A stretch of DNA of 64,000 nucleotides from Enterococcus mundtii (lineage in GTDB: Bacteria; Bacillota; Bacilli; Lactobacillales; Enterococcaceae). The notes beneath the pieces were generated by a model that saw only the letters and a program-made list of their open reading frames with translations, did not search any database and was not told where the DNA came from. Positions within the stretch are counted from its first letter, which is position 1; the number at the start of each line of letters is the position of its first letter. Of the stretch, positions 14,889-24,781 are shown piece after piece. The stretch lies in contig NZ_CP025473.1 of NCBI RefSeq assembly GCF_003957375.1, forward strand, positions 248,001 to 312,000, read 5' to 3'. Made by a program: the position numbers and the translations under genes.

Positions 14889-17564
14889 ATGAAAATGAAT
14901 CACACTTCAATTCAGAAGCATTTACAACTGTTAAATACACTGGGGATTTCTTATGTTAATTTGAGAACTTTTTCTACCTTAAACAAGAAAACCGTTTCTC
15001 ATATTTTTTCTACTGCAGATTCTCAAGCAATTATTAACTATTTAGAAAAACAGAAATTGTCTGAAGGTACAGTAAACATAACTTATAATCCTATTAAACA
15101 AGAGGTGATTACACAAAAAAAGCATTCTGTGAGAGACAATGATATTGAAAAAATTCGGTTTGTATTTATTGATATTGACCCTAAAAGGAAAGAGGGAAGT
15201 GCAACAGATAGCGAAAAGAAAAAAGCAGAAAATGTTATGGAACAAGTAGAACGTTATTTGAAAGAACAGGGGATAGAATCATTTGTAAAAGTTGATAGTG
15301 GGAATGGCTACCATATTTTTCTTCCCATAAATGAACAACCAAATAATCACGAGACGATTCTTACTATTCAGAATTTTCTTCAATTACTTCACCGAAGATT
15401 TGGAGTAGAAGATGAAGTTGATATTGATACTTCTGTTTATAATCCTTCAAGATTATGCAAATTAGTTGGTACACCAGCGGTCAAAGGAAAGTCCACAAAA
15501 GAGCGTCCGCATCGTTTATCTAGTTTCCTTTCTATTCCCGATAACATAGATAGAAGTAATTGTTTTAAAATTCTTGAACAGATAGTTGAAGAAAATTCCA
15601 TGATGTCAACTTCTAGAGTAAAAAGCCATCCATCTTTTAGAGAAGTGTTACCTTTTATTCAAGCAGACTATAAACAATGGTTAGCTCACTATCCTGAATT
15701 AACTTATACCATAAAAGAGGGCGATCATAAAGGAGTTACCTTACTTATATTTGACGAATGTCCATTAAGAAAACACACGAATAATTCTAATGGTTCTTGT
15801 TTGTCTGTTACGGCTGATAATAAGATTCGATTTCATTGTCTGCATGCTTCGGATAAAAATAAAGATATTCAAGACTTTGTAAAAAAATATCCGTTGCCAA
15901 AACCTGTAAATCCTTCTGTAGAATCATTAGAATCCAATCAAGAATATTATTTTGACCAGTTTAAACTGAATCAAGAAGGAGTATTTTTGGTGAAAGAAGG
16001 TCAAGAAGAAAAAGTTGCTTGTCCGATGTTTATTAAGCAAATACGCAAAAATATCGAACAAAAAGTCATTACACTTGTTCTTGCCTATTATGTCGATCAT
16101 TGTTGGGATGAAATAGAAATAGAAGGTGGATGTTTACAAACTAATAATTTTAAACAATTAGCAAAACATGGCTTAATCATTAAAGCTAGAAGAGAAGCTG
16201 AAGTCGTTGACTTTTTACAGATTCAACGGGAGAATGCTCCAATCTTTTTTGAACATGAATCTCTTGGCTGGAAAAAAGAAAATGAAGCAATGATTTTTCA
16301 GTTACAAGATTCTTTTGGACGTGAAATTCCTTCTGTATTAACTAAAAACTCATGCTACCAATTAACAACTAATGGTACAGAAGCGGAATTTGACGCATTG
16401 GTTCATAAGTATGTTTTAGGAACGAACTTAGAACTTGCTTGGTCGATTGGTATTGCTTCTATTGTGTTAGGCTATTTAAACGTTACGAAGGCTAATACTT
16501 TTTTGAGTTTACTAATTAACCTACAGGGCAAGAGCACAACGGGTAAAACCACTACGTTACACTTTATTGCTTCTTTATTTGGAAATCCAACTACGGTTCT
16601 TAGAAATATGAATGCTACCAATAAAGCCATTATAAAGCTAGCATCAAACAATCAGGGAGGTGTTCCACTAATACTAGATGAGTTAGGAGCAGCAACTCAA
16701 AATAACTTTAGCTCGTTGATCTATCAATTAGCTTCAGGAGAAGAAAGGCTAAGATTAGATTCTAATTGTCAGCTTATGCCACAAGAGACTTTTTCTGTTT
16801 TGACCCTTACCTCTTCTGAAGAGCGTTTGGAAAATTATTTCAATGAGAAATTAACTGGTTTGAAAGTTCGATATATCGAATTTTCTGATATCAAGTTTAC
16901 AAAGGATGCGAATCACGCAGAGAAAGTTAAAAGTCTTTCTTCTAATACTTTTGGTTGGGGTATAAAGTTATTTCTTTTGAAACTCTTTGAACAAGGGATT
17001 ACAAAAATTGAAGCAACTTTTGTCGAAGCTCAAAAAAAACTATGGGCTGTTTTACCTGAACATTCTTTGAAGCAACGCATTGGTAATAATCTAGCTTTGA
17101 TTTATAGTGGAGCCCTCCTAATTCAAGATATACTGGGCTATCCTTTACGATTAGAGCATATACAGACGGTGCTTATTAATTCGTACGAACAGTTAATTGT
17201 AGATACTAGTTTAGGAAGTGAGCAAACGGTATTTGACCGAGTGAAAACATTGTTGGTGATGAATAGCCATAAATTTTTAACAAACAGTGACAACAAACAT
17301 ACGCCCAGTACGATTTGGGGAAAAGTATCAATTCAAAAAAATGGGGATATTAAGGTAAATATTTTTCCTATCCCGTTTGAGGACTTGTTAAGGCGAGAAT
17401 TTCAAGTAAAGGATCTAACCTATCTTTTTAGACAATTGCTTGATTCGGGTAATATGTGTGCAGAAAAAGGGAGAAGAACGAAACGTATTCACATGAATCG
17501 TCAAGTTCTTCCAACATACGAGATTCTATTACCTTCTTCACTCAAATCGTATTTTCGATTGTAA
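14889..17564 (+). CDS. SCC primase-helicase, Cch2-like (DUF927)
   Basis: The protein is 891 residues. The N-terminal third resembles an archaeo-eukaryotic primase/polymerase fold: VFIDIDPKRK (metal Asp pair, about 93-102) and VDSGNGYHIFLP (about 134-145). The C-terminal part is a DUF927-type AAA+ ring helicase with Walker A (QGKSTTGKTTT, about 544-554) and Walker B (LILDELGAA, about 595). Staphylococcal SCC elements encode such Cch/Cch2 helicases just upstream of ccr, and they are thought to replicate the excised circle. Here too the gene precedes the recombinase pair by about 440 bp. The start is uncertain (ATG at 14889 or 14895; weak ribosome site). Length and motifs look intact. Confidence 0.85.
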   Translation: MKMNHTSIQKHLQLLNTLGISYVNLRTFSTLNKKTVSHIFSTADSQAIINYLEKQKLSEGTVNITYNPIKQEVITQKKHSVRDNDIEKIRFVFIDIDPKRKEGSATDSEKKKAENVMEQVERYLKEQGIESFVKVDSGNGYHIFLPINEQPNNHETILTIQNFLQLLHRRFGVEDEVDIDTSVYNPSRLCKLVGTPAVKGKSTKERPHRLSSFLSIPDNIDRSNCFKILEQIVEENSMMSTSRVKSHPSFREVLPFIQADYKQWLAHYPELTYTIKEGDHKGVTLLIFDECPLRKHTNNSNGSCLSVTADNKIRFHCLHASDKNKDIQDFVKKYPLPKPVNPSVESLESNQEYYFDQFKLNQEGVFLVKEGQEEKVACPMFIKQIRKNIEQKVITLVLAYYVDHCWDEIEIEGGCLQTNNFKQLAKHGLIIKARREAEVVDFLQIQRENAPIFFEHESLGWKKENEAMIFQLQDSFGREIPSVLTKNSCYQLTTNGTEAEFDALVHKYVLGTNLELAWSIGIASIVLGYLNVTKANTFLSLLINLQGKSTTGKTTTLHFIASLFGNPTTVLRNMNATNKAIIKLASNNQGGVPLILDELGAATQNNFSSLIYQLASGEERLRLDSNCQLMPQETFSVLTLTSSEERLENYFNEKLTGLKVRYIEFSDIKFTKDANHAEKVKSLSSNTFGWGIKLFLLKLFEQGITKIEATFVEAQKKLWAVLPEHSLKQRIGNNLALIYSGALLIQDILGYPLRLEHIQTVLINSYEQLIVDTSLGSEQTVFDRVKTLLVMNSHKFLTNSDNKHTPSTIWGKVSIQKNGDIKVNIFPIPFEDLLRREFQVKDLTYLFRQLLDSGNMCAEKGRRTKRIHMNRQVLPTYEILLPSSLKSYFRL

Positions 17565-17603
17565 TTTAGAATAAACCAAAGTATGAAAGTGAGGCACCAT
17601 GTT

Positions 17604-17693
17604 ATGGAAATATTTCTTATTGATTTAGCAAAACAACTGATTACTTATCTGTATGATAGCGAGCAAACCCAAACGGAAGTAAATGAAGCTTGA
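17604..17693 (+). CDS. possible 30-aa small protein upstream of the recombinases
   Basis: The short frame begins MEIFLIDLAKQLITYLYDSE and lies between the helicase and the winged-helix gene. It has only a partial ribosome site (GTGAGG), 9 bases upstream. It has a hydrophobic N-terminal half and acidic tail, loosely like the 24-aa peptide at 8649. Its end overlaps the inverted repeat at 17676-17712. It could be chance. Confidence 0.3.
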   Translation: MEIFLIDLAKQLITYLYDSEQTQTEVNEA

Positions 17694-17712
17694 TCTATGA
17701 TTCATTTACTTC
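17676..17712. repeat. inverted repeat before the winged-helix/ccr operon
   Basis: An 11-bp perfect stem (17676-17686 with 17702-17712) and 15-nt loop, without a T-run. It is either a transcript-stabilising hairpin or an operator for the recombinase operon. Confidence 0.55.
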
Positions 17713-17745
17713 ATTCAATCAAACATTTAAGAAAGGGGAATTCTA

Positions 17746-17985
17746 ATGACTAAAAATAAAATGACACTAAAAGCAGAGGTTCTTCTGTATATTCAAGAAC
17801 ATTTTTCTAATCAAGCCTTTTTTACAAAACCAATTTACTTGGCTTTCGAAATAAGAGGGGTATCTGCTGGATCCATTGGAGGTACTCTTCAAGCGTTGAA
17901 GAACGAAGGATATTTAGAAAATCACTTTGTGCAACCTTCGTTCAATGGAAGAGTCGCGAAAGAATGGTATTTAGTTCATTCATAG
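17746..17985 (+). CDS. small winged-helix-like DNA-binding protein
   Basis: The 79-residue protein reads LKAEVLLYIQEHFSNQAFF, then GGTLQALKNEGYLENHF and ends in a short beta wing (RVAKEWYLV). The secondary-structure order and the conserved SAGSIGGTLQALKNEGYL helix-turn pattern fit a winged helix. It has AAGAAAGGGGAA before the ATG and ends 15 bp before the first recombinase, so it is in the ccr operon. It may control recombinase expression or act as a directionality or replication partner. Some SCC elements also encode a small protein between the polymerase/helicase and ccr genes, but I cannot show homology. Confidence 0.65.
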   Translation: MTKNKMTLKAEVLLYIQEHFSNQAFFTKPIYLAFEIRGVSAGSIGGTLQALKNEGYLENHFVQPSFNGRVAKEWYLVHS

Positions 17986-18000
17986 AGAGGTGATTCAAGC

Positions 18001-19374
18001 ATGCGTGTGGCTTGTTATGATCGAACGTCTGTTTATGAAGAAGCGAAAATCAGTAATGACGCTCAATATGATGCAGTGAAAGAGTATGTTTTAGAGAAAT
18101 ATGAACAAATTCCTCAACGATTTTCAGACAAAGGAGAATCAGGGGGAAAAGCGGATCGTCCAGCTTTTCGACAGCTTAGAGCTTGGGTTTGTGCGTCAGA
18201 AGAAGAGGGGGTGATCTATGTCTGGCGTTATGATCGATTGGCACGTCAAGCCAAAATAGCCTTAGAATTTATTGAGTTGTGCCAACAACATCAGGTTCAA
18301 GTTTATTCGATTTCTGAACCTCTTCCTGCTTCTTTCTCGCACGCGTCAACGAATAAACTATTTGTGCAATTATTGTTCACTTTTGCAGAACAACAACGAA
18401 ACGTCATTATTGAGAATGTTCGTGCCGGACTTTCCTATAAAAAGCAACAACGGCAATATTTGTCTTCTGCTGTTCCATATGGGTATCGTTTAGTGAATGG
18501 GAAAATTCAACAAGAAGCACACGAAGCAAAAGTCGTTTGTCGTATCTTTCAGCTCTATTTGACCAAAAAATATGGCTACAAAAAGCTTTGTCAACGATTG
18601 ACGCAACAAAAGATCTTCTTCCGTGAACGTCCTTTTCAGCCTTATCACATTTATAGTATTCTAAAAAATCCATTGTACTATGGCGAAATCAAAGGAGGCT
18701 CTTTGGGGAAGTATCTAGGAACCTTTGAACCGATTCTCTCGAAAGCAACCTTTTTACAAGTCCAAGAGATTCGTCAATCAAGATGTACAGCTAAAAAAGA
18801 TACGTATCCGTACTTATTACGTCAAAAAATTAAGTGTCCATTCTGTGGTCGTCATCTGAGTTCGAAGTATCAATGGAATACAAAGAAGACGAAGACGCTT
18901 CATTATTATCATTGTACCGACCGAAGCTGCCAAGGAATCTTTCTTCGGGCAGAAAGGGTTGAGTCAGAAGTATTGGAAAAGATACAGGCTTTTTTTCAAC
19001 ACGAAGGCGTCTATCAGGCTTTGATTGCCCAATTGACGCAACAGTTAGCCGAAAAGCGAAAAGATGAAAAACACAAAGTAATCCAACAAAAGAAACAAGA
19101 AGCACAATGGCTCAAGGCATTTGAAGAGGGCAATTGTTCACTGGAAGAACTCAAGCAACAGCTGCAAGCTCTTCAAAAGCCGAGGTCTACTTCTTCGTTT
19201 CTTTCACTCCAACAGTGTGAAGCAAAAGTGAAAGAATGGCTTCAACTAAAAGACCTCTCTAGTCGACAATTGTTATGTGACCATGTTTGTCGGATCGAGG
19301 TAACAAAGGAAAAAACAGTCTGTGGGATTTACTTCCGACAACTGACACAAAATATTTTAGAAGGGAACGAATGA
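18001..19374 (+). CDS. ccrA: large serine recombinase, CcrA-like
   Basis: The protein is 457 residues, close to staphylococcal CcrA (about 449). The N-terminal resolvase domain has the nucleophile Ser10 in YDRTS and the conserved Arg in WRYDRLAR; the recombinase domain (VPYGYRLVNG to about residue 270) is followed by a zinc ribbon (CPFCGRHL with a later CTDRSC) and a coiled coil (about 320-400). CcrA and CcrB together excise and integrate SCC elements at attB in orfX/rlmH. Here the gene is 3 bp upstream of the CcrB-like gene and the element sits in rlmH. Assignment to A rather than B rests on length and order. AGAGAGGTG precedes the ATG. Confidence 0.85.
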   Translation: MRVACYDRTSVYEEAKISNDAQYDAVKEYVLEKYEQIPQRFSDKGESGGKADRPAFRQLRAWVCASEEEGVIYVWRYDRLARQAKIALEFIELCQQHQVQVYSISEPLPASFSHASTNKLFVQLLFTFAEQQRNVIIENVRAGLSYKKQQRQYLSSAVPYGYRLVNGKIQQEAHEAKVVCRIFQLYLTKKYGYKKLCQRLTQQKIFFRERPFQPYHIYSILKNPLYYGEIKGGSLGKYLGTFEPILSKATFLQVQEIRQSRCTAKKDTYPYLLRQKIKCPFCGRHLSSKYQWNTKKTKTLHYYHCTDRSCQGIFLRAERVESEVLEKIQAFFQHEGVYQALIAQLTQQLAEKRKDEKHKVIQQKKQEAQWLKAFEEGNCSLEELKQQLQALQKPRSTSSFLSLQQCEAKVKEWLQLKDLSSRQLLCDHVCRIEVTKEKTVCGIYFRQLTQNILEGNE

Positions 19375-19377
19375 TCT

Positions 19378-21015
19378 ATGGAAACGACACCAGCCAAACG
19401 AGTCGCATTATATATTCGAGTGAGTACACAAGAACAAGCTTTAGAAGGACACAGTATTCAAGCACAAGAACAAAATGGACGACAGTTTGCCGAACGGATG
19501 GGCTATGAAGTGGTAGAAGTTTATGCCGATGAAGGAATCAGTGGGAAATCCACAAAAAATCGGTTCGCCTATCAACGAATGATGAACGATGCTCGGAACC
19601 ATCGTTTTGATCTACTAGTGATTTGGAAATTGACCCGTCTCGGACGCAATATGTTAGATGTCTTACAAACCGTCGAGGAACTGTTGCGATATGATGTGGG
19701 GTTACATTCGATCTCGGAACAATTTGACGTGACTACTTCGACAGGAAAACTAATGTTACAACTCCTTGGGAGTTTCGGTGAATTTGAACGCAACCAAATT
19801 GCGGAGAATGTTCAGATGTCAATGCAAAGCTTAGTGAAAGATAAAAAGCGTTATGCAGGAGGTCGACGTTTAGGCTATGTCAGTGGTATTGACGCGAATG
19901 GTCAAAAACAATTGGTCATTGAACCAGAAGAGGCGAAAATTGTTCGTCTGATCTATGCAAAATATTTAGGTGGAGCAGGGTATCGAGCGATTGCCAATTT
20001 TTTGAATCGTCAAGGATATCAAACAGTCAAAAAGAATACTTTTTCTACTACGGCAGTCAAAGATATCTTACGCAATAAAATTTATGCAGGGTATTTAGAA
20101 TATGCGCGCTATATCAATTGGGAAACCAAACGACGGAAAGGAAAAAATCCGAAACCGATTTTAGTGAAAGGAACCCATGAGCCGATTATTTCGGAAGCAG
20201 ATTATCAAAAAGTACAAGAACGTCTTGCTTTAGAAGGAAAACAACCCAAATGGAACCATATAGGTGAAAATGTATTGACGGGGTTGTTACGTTGTCCAGA
20301 ATGTGGGTCACCAATGGCAGCGAGTAATGTCACAAATACCCTAAAAGATGGCACAAAGAAACGGATTCGATATTATTCTTGTTCAGTCTTTCGAAATAAA
20401 GGAGCGAGCGTGTGTCATGCCAATTCGATTCGTGCTGAACAAGCAGAAACATTTGTCGCCGACCGATTAAAGGAAATCATTCAGCTACCAGAAGTTCTTC
20501 CGCGATTGGTGGCAATGTTGAATGAAGAAATGGTGCGACAAAGCCAACCATTGGAACAAGAACTCGTGGTATTACTGGAACGAAAGGAAGAATTGAAGAC
20601 TAAAATTGAAAAATGGGAAGCTGCTTTGGAAGATAGTCCCGAGTTGTTTCCGATGTTAAAAGACCGCTTAGACGAATTGACTGAAAAACGACGACAGTTG
20701 CACATTCGAGAAAATGAAATCTTAGGGATCTTTCAACAACAAGGAGAGCCGATTCAAGTCAAAGATGTCCAACGGATATTGACTAGTTTGGATCGTTTTC
20801 TTGTCCAGAGTGAGAAGAAGCAAGTCAAAGCCTTGTATCGAACTTTTATTGAGAAAATCACCTTTGATCCTAAACAGAAGGAGATGTTGGAAATTACGAT
20901 GAAATTCACGCCTGCCGTGGTACAACAATTAAATGAGCAATATCAAATAGCCGTATCCAAATCAAAGGATACGGCTATTTTTGTGTTAAAGACACCCTTT
21001 ACGTTAACAATCTAG
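19378..21015 (+). CDS. ccrB: large serine recombinase, CcrB-like
   Basis: The protein is 545 residues, matching CcrB (about 542). The resolvase domain includes LYIRVSTQEQ (Ser16), GISGKSTKNR, and LVIWKLTRLGRN (catalytic Arg pair). The recombinase domain follows with GGRRLGYV and DILRNKIYAGYL, then a zinc ribbon (CPECGSPM then CSVF... CHAN) and a C-terminal coiled coil. It is translated 3 bp after the CcrA-like gene. The last codons overlap a hairpin terminator (20945-20985). No disruption is seen, so the element is likely mobile. Confidence 0.87.
   Translation: METTPAKRVALYIRVSTQEQALEGHSIQAQEQNGRQFAERMGYEVVEVYADEGISGKSTKNRFAYQRMMNDARNHRFDLLVIWKLTRLGRNMLDVLQTVEELLRYDVGLHSISEQFDVTTSTGKLMLQLLGSFGEFERNQIAENVQMSMQSLVKDKKRYAGGRRLGYVSGIDANGQKQLVIEPEEAKIVRLIYAKYLGGAGYRAIANFLNRQGYQTVKKNTFSTTAVKDILRNKIYAGYLEYARYINWETKRRKGKNPKPILVKGTHEPIISEADYQKVQERLALEGKQPKWNHIGENVLTGLLRCPECGSPMAASNVTNTLKDGTKKRIRYYSCSVFRNKGASVCHANSIRAEQAETFVADRLKEIIQLPEVLPRLVAMLNEEMVRQSQPLEQELVVLLERKEELKTKIEKWEAALEDSPELFPMLKDRLDELTEKRRQLHIRENEILGIFQQQGEPIQVKDVQRILTSLDRFLVQSEKKQVKALYRTFIEKITFDPKQKEMLEITMKFTPAVVQQLNEQYQIAVSKSKDTAIFVLKTPFTLTI
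20945..20985 (+). terminator. terminator within the 3' end of ccrB
   Basis: Perfect 14-bp stem (20945-20958 with 20967-20980), 8-nt loop, followed by TTTT. It sits 30 bp before the stop codon, so the last codons lie beyond the terminator. Confidence 0.8.
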
Positions 21016-21046
21016 TCTAGTTATAGCAAGTAACTTGAGAGGGGCG

Positions 21047-21090
21047 CTAACGCTTCTCTAGCGATTTGAAATCGTTAGAGGAGTCGTTAG
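21047..21090. repeat. imperfect inverted repeat after ccrB
   Basis: About 21-nt arms (CTAACG...GATTT and its near complement, GAAATCG...CGTTAG) with nearly no loop, without a T-run. It lies in the 455-bp gap 21016-21470. That gap also holds an extended -10-like TGCTAAAAT near 21163 and a CAAGAAAGT/ACTTTCTTG hairpin near 21217-21265, but no ORF. The repeat could be a site used by the recombinases or an RNA structure; the role is unknown. Confidence 0.5.
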
Positions 21091-21470
21091 GGAGGTGCGT
21101 AACTCAAAAGATAACAAATAAATCTTTTTTTATCTTTTCTTAATGAATTGATATGCTAAAATAAAGAAAACTATGCTTATAAAGAAAAAGAAGTTTTTAA
21201 ACTCACTGAATAACAAGAAAGTGGATGAGCATTAAAAATCTTTCCTATCAAATGTTACTTTCTTGAATAGAGTAACAATTAGTAATTTAAACATAAAAAC
21301 TTCTGATGAAGGGGTTTGGTTCTAAAAAAAGCAAATGATAGTTGTTTGATACACGTTTTATTCAAGTGATATCATCATTAATTAAAAATTTCTTTCCTTA
21401 TAGAATACAATATTCAGACTTGAAACTATTATTGTATCAAGATAATTAAAATTTTTTTGTGGAGGTGTAG

Positions 21471-24400
21471 TTGTTGAAAACAAATTTTTCATATTTTACA
21501 GTTGAATGGGAACTATTTAAAAATCTAGGAGAAAGTGCAGAACAGAGCGTTTATCGTGATCCGAATGCTGCGATTGTTAAGATAAGATCACTAGCTGAAA
21601 AAATGACAGATGCAATTTTTAAATTAGAGGGTATTGATCCTTGGGGGCTAAAAAGTCAAGTTGAGAAATTAAATACTTTGCAAAATAAAGATGTTTTGCC
21701 TGACGAGTTGGTGAATGTTTTTCACATGATTCGAAAGACTGGAAACAAAGCGGCTCATGATGGAAGTTATGGAACTACTAGTGAAGCAATCGACATGTTA
21801 CAGATGGCATTTTATATAAGTTGTTGGTTTATGGAAGTCTATGTTTCATACGATTTTAATTCACCTAAGTTTAGTGTTCCAATTGATAATGAAAAAGAAC
21901 AAGCCGAAAGAATTCGTATACTTGAACAGCAACTTCAAGAACAAGAAAAAAGATTTAAAGAGCAACTTGAAAAAGTGGTGATTTATCCAGTTGAAGACGA
22001 TAAAGAGAATAGAAATGCGCGACGATATCGTTCTAGAAAATATGCGCAAAATTATCCACCGAATGAAAAACAAACCCGCATTTTAATTGATGAACAGCTT
22101 AGGAATGCAGGATGGGAAGCTAATACAGATGAGTTAAATTATAAATGTAAAAAAACAATGCCTGAAAAAAATAGAAAAATGGCAATTGCTGAGTGGAAAT
22201 GTGGGACTGGATATGCAGATTATGCTTTATTTGACGGATTGACGTTGGTGGGAATCGTTGAAGCAAAGCCTTATGGAAAAGATATTGCAGGAGACTTGGT
22301 ACAGTCCAAAGAATACGCCCGTGATGTGCAAGTATTAGCTGGAATTAATTTAGTAAATGAACAATCGGGGTATAAAACACCCTTTGTTTATTCAACAAAT
22401 GGACGTCCTTACTTAAAACAATTAGCTGAAAAATCAGGTATTTGGTTTTGGGATGCTAGAACTCCGAAAAAAGCATCTTATGCTTTAGAGAGCTGGCATT
22501 CGCCAGAAGATTTAAGAAAAAAACTTGAAGTTGATGAAATTACAGCGAATAAGGAGTTAAGTGAAGATAAGCAATATCCAGATTTTGCTAATCGTTATTA
22601 TCAGATCGAAGCTGTTCAAGCAGTTGAAAAAGCTATCGAAAGTGATCAACGTCGAATGTTGTTAGCTATGGCGACAGGAACTGGTAAAACAAGAACGGCA
22701 TTGTCTTTAATGTATCGATTGATTAAATCAAAGCGAGTACGACGAATTCTATTTTTAGTAGACCGTACCTCTCTTGGAAAACAAGTAGCAGATGCATTAA
22801 AAGATACAAAAGTTGAGAATCTATCATTATCCGATATTTACGATGTTAAAGAAGTTTCTGATATTAAACCTGAAGATACTACAAAAATTCAAATCGCAAC
22901 AGTTCAAGGAATGGTACGACGCTTGTTTTATCAAGAGGAAGGAGAAAATATTCCGTCAGTTGGTACTTATGATTTTATTGTTGTTGATGAGGCACACCGA
23001 GGTTATACTGAAGATAAAACCATATCTGAAGAAGAAATTACTTATTTCAATGAAAAAGAATATATCAGTCAATATCGTAGAGTTATTGACTACTTTGATG
23101 CATCTGTTTTAGGTTTAACAGCTACTCCAGCACTTCATACTACTGAAATATTTGGGAAGCCAATTTACACGTATACTTATACGGACGCTGTGGTTGATGG
23201 TTATTTAGTAGATCATGACCCTCCATATAAATTTGAAACAGAGCTTTCAAAAAATGGAATAAGATTCAATGAAGGACAAGAAGTTACTTTATGGGATCCA
23301 GAAACACAAAATATTGATAAAGCCTTGTTGGAAGATGAACTAAATTTTGATGTGACGGCTTTTAATAAAAAAGTTATTACAGAATCTTTTAACAGAGTGA
23401 TTCTATCTAGTTTAGCTGAACATATAGATCCGGAAGAAAATGGGAAAACATTAATTTTTGCGGCTAACGATAGTCATGCAGATATGGTTGTACGTTTGCT
23501 GAAAGAAGCTTATGAAAAAATTGGTATTCCTGTCGATGATGATGCAATCGTGAAAATTACAGGTTATATTCGACATCCTAATAAAGAGATTAAACGATTC
23601 AAAAACGAAAAATATCCCAAAATTGTTGTGACAGTTGATCTATTGACAACAGGAATTGATGTGCCGGAAATTAGTAACTTAGTATTTTTACGAAGAGTTC
23701 GGTCACGAATTTTGTACGATCAAATGTTGGGGCGCGCAACTCGTTTATGTCCAGACATTGGGAAAACCTCTTTTAAAGTCTATGATGCGGTACATTTGTA
23801 TGATACATTACAAGAGATTACTGATATGAAGCCTTTAGTAGCTAAACCAAATCAAGCGGCTATGGATATCTATGATGCAACTATTAATGCGGAAAATGAT
23901 GAAGCATTTGGTTTCTATAAAGCAGAGTTAATTGCCAAGTTACAACGAAGAAAACAATGTTTATCAGAAAAAGCCAAAGTGGAAATCAGTGAGTTGAATC
24001 ATGTTGAATCTCTTGATCAATGGTTACAAAGTATTAAAATGATGAGCAAAAAAGAACTTGAGATGCAATCAGAAAATATTCAGCGAATGGCAGAGTATAA
24101 GACAAGTGAGCAAACAATGTATATTTCAGAAGCGCCGGATGAGTTATTGTTTGTGGAACGAGGATATGGTGAAGGAAATGAAAAGCCGAGTGACTATTTA
24201 AATAGCTTTAATACATTTGTTCGTGAAAACATCAATTTGATACCTGCACTACAAATTGTGGTTAATCGTCCTAAAGACCTAACAAGAGAGGATTTGCGTA
24301 CAATTGAGTTAAAACTCAGAGAAAAACGCTATGATGAAACCTCTTTACAAACCGCCTGGAAAAATGCAAAGAATGAATATATTGCTGCAGATATTATTAG

Positions 24401-24692
24401 CTTTATTCGACAAGCGGCATTAGGCAGTCCATTAGTTGATCATGAGACTAGAATCAAAAATGCAATGCATAAAGTTTATGGAGTAGCTGATTGGACACCG
24501 ATGCAAGAAAAATGGTTGAAGCGAATTGAAGCACAACTGTTACAGCAACCTGTCTTAGGACCGGATGCTCAAACTGCTTTTGATGATGCGGGAGTTTTTC
24601 AACAAAACGGAGGATACAAACGAATGAAAGCCGTGTTTGGTGATCAAACCAATTCGATTGTAGAAACGATTAATGAAAATTTATATGCTTAA
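21471..24692 (+). CDS. hsdR: type I restriction enzyme R subunit
   Basis: The protein has 1073 residues. An N-terminal DUF4145-like region (about 20-135) and coiled coil precede the nuclease domain (YADYALFDG, then GIVEAKPYG near residue 263, the PD-(D/E)XK pair). The translocase follows with LLAMATGTGKTRTA (Walker A, about 398) and VVDEAHRGY (DEAD-type box, about 505), LGLTATP and TVDLLTTGIDVPEI, then a C-terminal EcoEI-like domain. It cuts DNA at a distance from an unmethylated target after ATP-driven translocation, in complex with HsdM and HsdS. The start is TTG at 21471 or 21474 after GGAGG. It has its own terminator and lies 90 bp before hsdM. Confidence 0.93.
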   Translation: MLKTNFSYFTVEWELFKNLGESAEQSVYRDPNAAIVKIRSLAEKMTDAIFKLEGIDPWGLKSQVEKLNTLQNKDVLPDELVNVFHMIRKTGNKAAHDGSYGTTSEAIDMLQMAFYISCWFMEVYVSYDFNSPKFSVPIDNEKEQAERIRILEQQLQEQEKRFKEQLEKVVIYPVEDDKENRNARRYRSRKYAQNYPPNEKQTRILIDEQLRNAGWEANTDELNYKCKKTMPEKNRKMAIAEWKCGTGYADYALFDGLTLVGIVEAKPYGKDIAGDLVQSKEYARDVQVLAGINLVNEQSGYKTPFVYSTNGRPYLKQLAEKSGIWFWDARTPKKASYALESWHSPEDLRKKLEVDEITANKELSEDKQYPDFANRYYQIEAVQAVEKAIESDQRRMLLAMATGTGKTRTALSLMYRLIKSKRVRRILFLVDRTSLGKQVADALKDTKVENLSLSDIYDVKEVSDIKPEDTTKIQIATVQGMVRRLFYQEEGENIPSVGTYDFIVVDEAHRGYTEDKTISEEEITYFNEKEYISQYRRVIDYFDASVLGLTATPALHTTEIFGKPIYTYTYTDAVVDGYLVDHDPPYKFETELSKNGIRFNEGQEVTLWDPETQNIDKALLEDELNFDVTAFNKKVITESFNRVILSSLAEHIDPEENGKTLIFAANDSHADMVVRLLKEAYEKIGIPVDDDAIVKITGYIRHPNKEIKRFKNEKYPKIVVTVDLLTTGIDVPEISNLVFLRRVRSRILYDQMLGRATRLCPDIGKTSFKVYDAVHLYDTLQEITDMKPLVAKPNQAAMDIYDATINAENDEAFGFYKAELIAKLQRRKQCLSEKAKVEISELNHVESLDQWLQSIKMMSKKELEMQSENIQRMAEYKTSEQTMYISEAPDELLFVERGYGEGNEKPSDYLNSFNTFVRENINLIPALQIVVNRPKDLTREDLRTIELKLREKRYDETSLQTAWKNAKNEYIAADIISFIRQAALGSPLVDHETRIKNAMHKVYGVADWTPMQEKWLKRIEAQLLQQPVLGPDAQTAFDDAGVFQQNGGYKRMKAVFGDQTNSIVETINENLYA

Positions 24693-24699
24693 TTTTCTT

Positions 24700-24727
24700 A
24701 GAGTCATCTAATTGATGACTCTTTTTG
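24700..24727 (+). terminator. terminator between hsdR and hsdM
   Basis: Stem 24700-24708 with 24714-24722, loop TAATT, followed by TTTTT. A TATAAT just after it may be the -10 of an hsdMS promoter, so methylase and nuclease may be expressed separately. Confidence 0.8.
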
Positions 24728-24781
24728 TTATAATGGGACTATTGAATTTGTATCTTTTTTAGGATATTCAGGAGGAAAATA

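Noticed and set aside
17604-17693. Fst-type toxin peptide
   Set aside because: Short and partly hydrophobic, but no matching antisense RNA structure or family pattern could be seen; kept only as a weak small-gene candidate.
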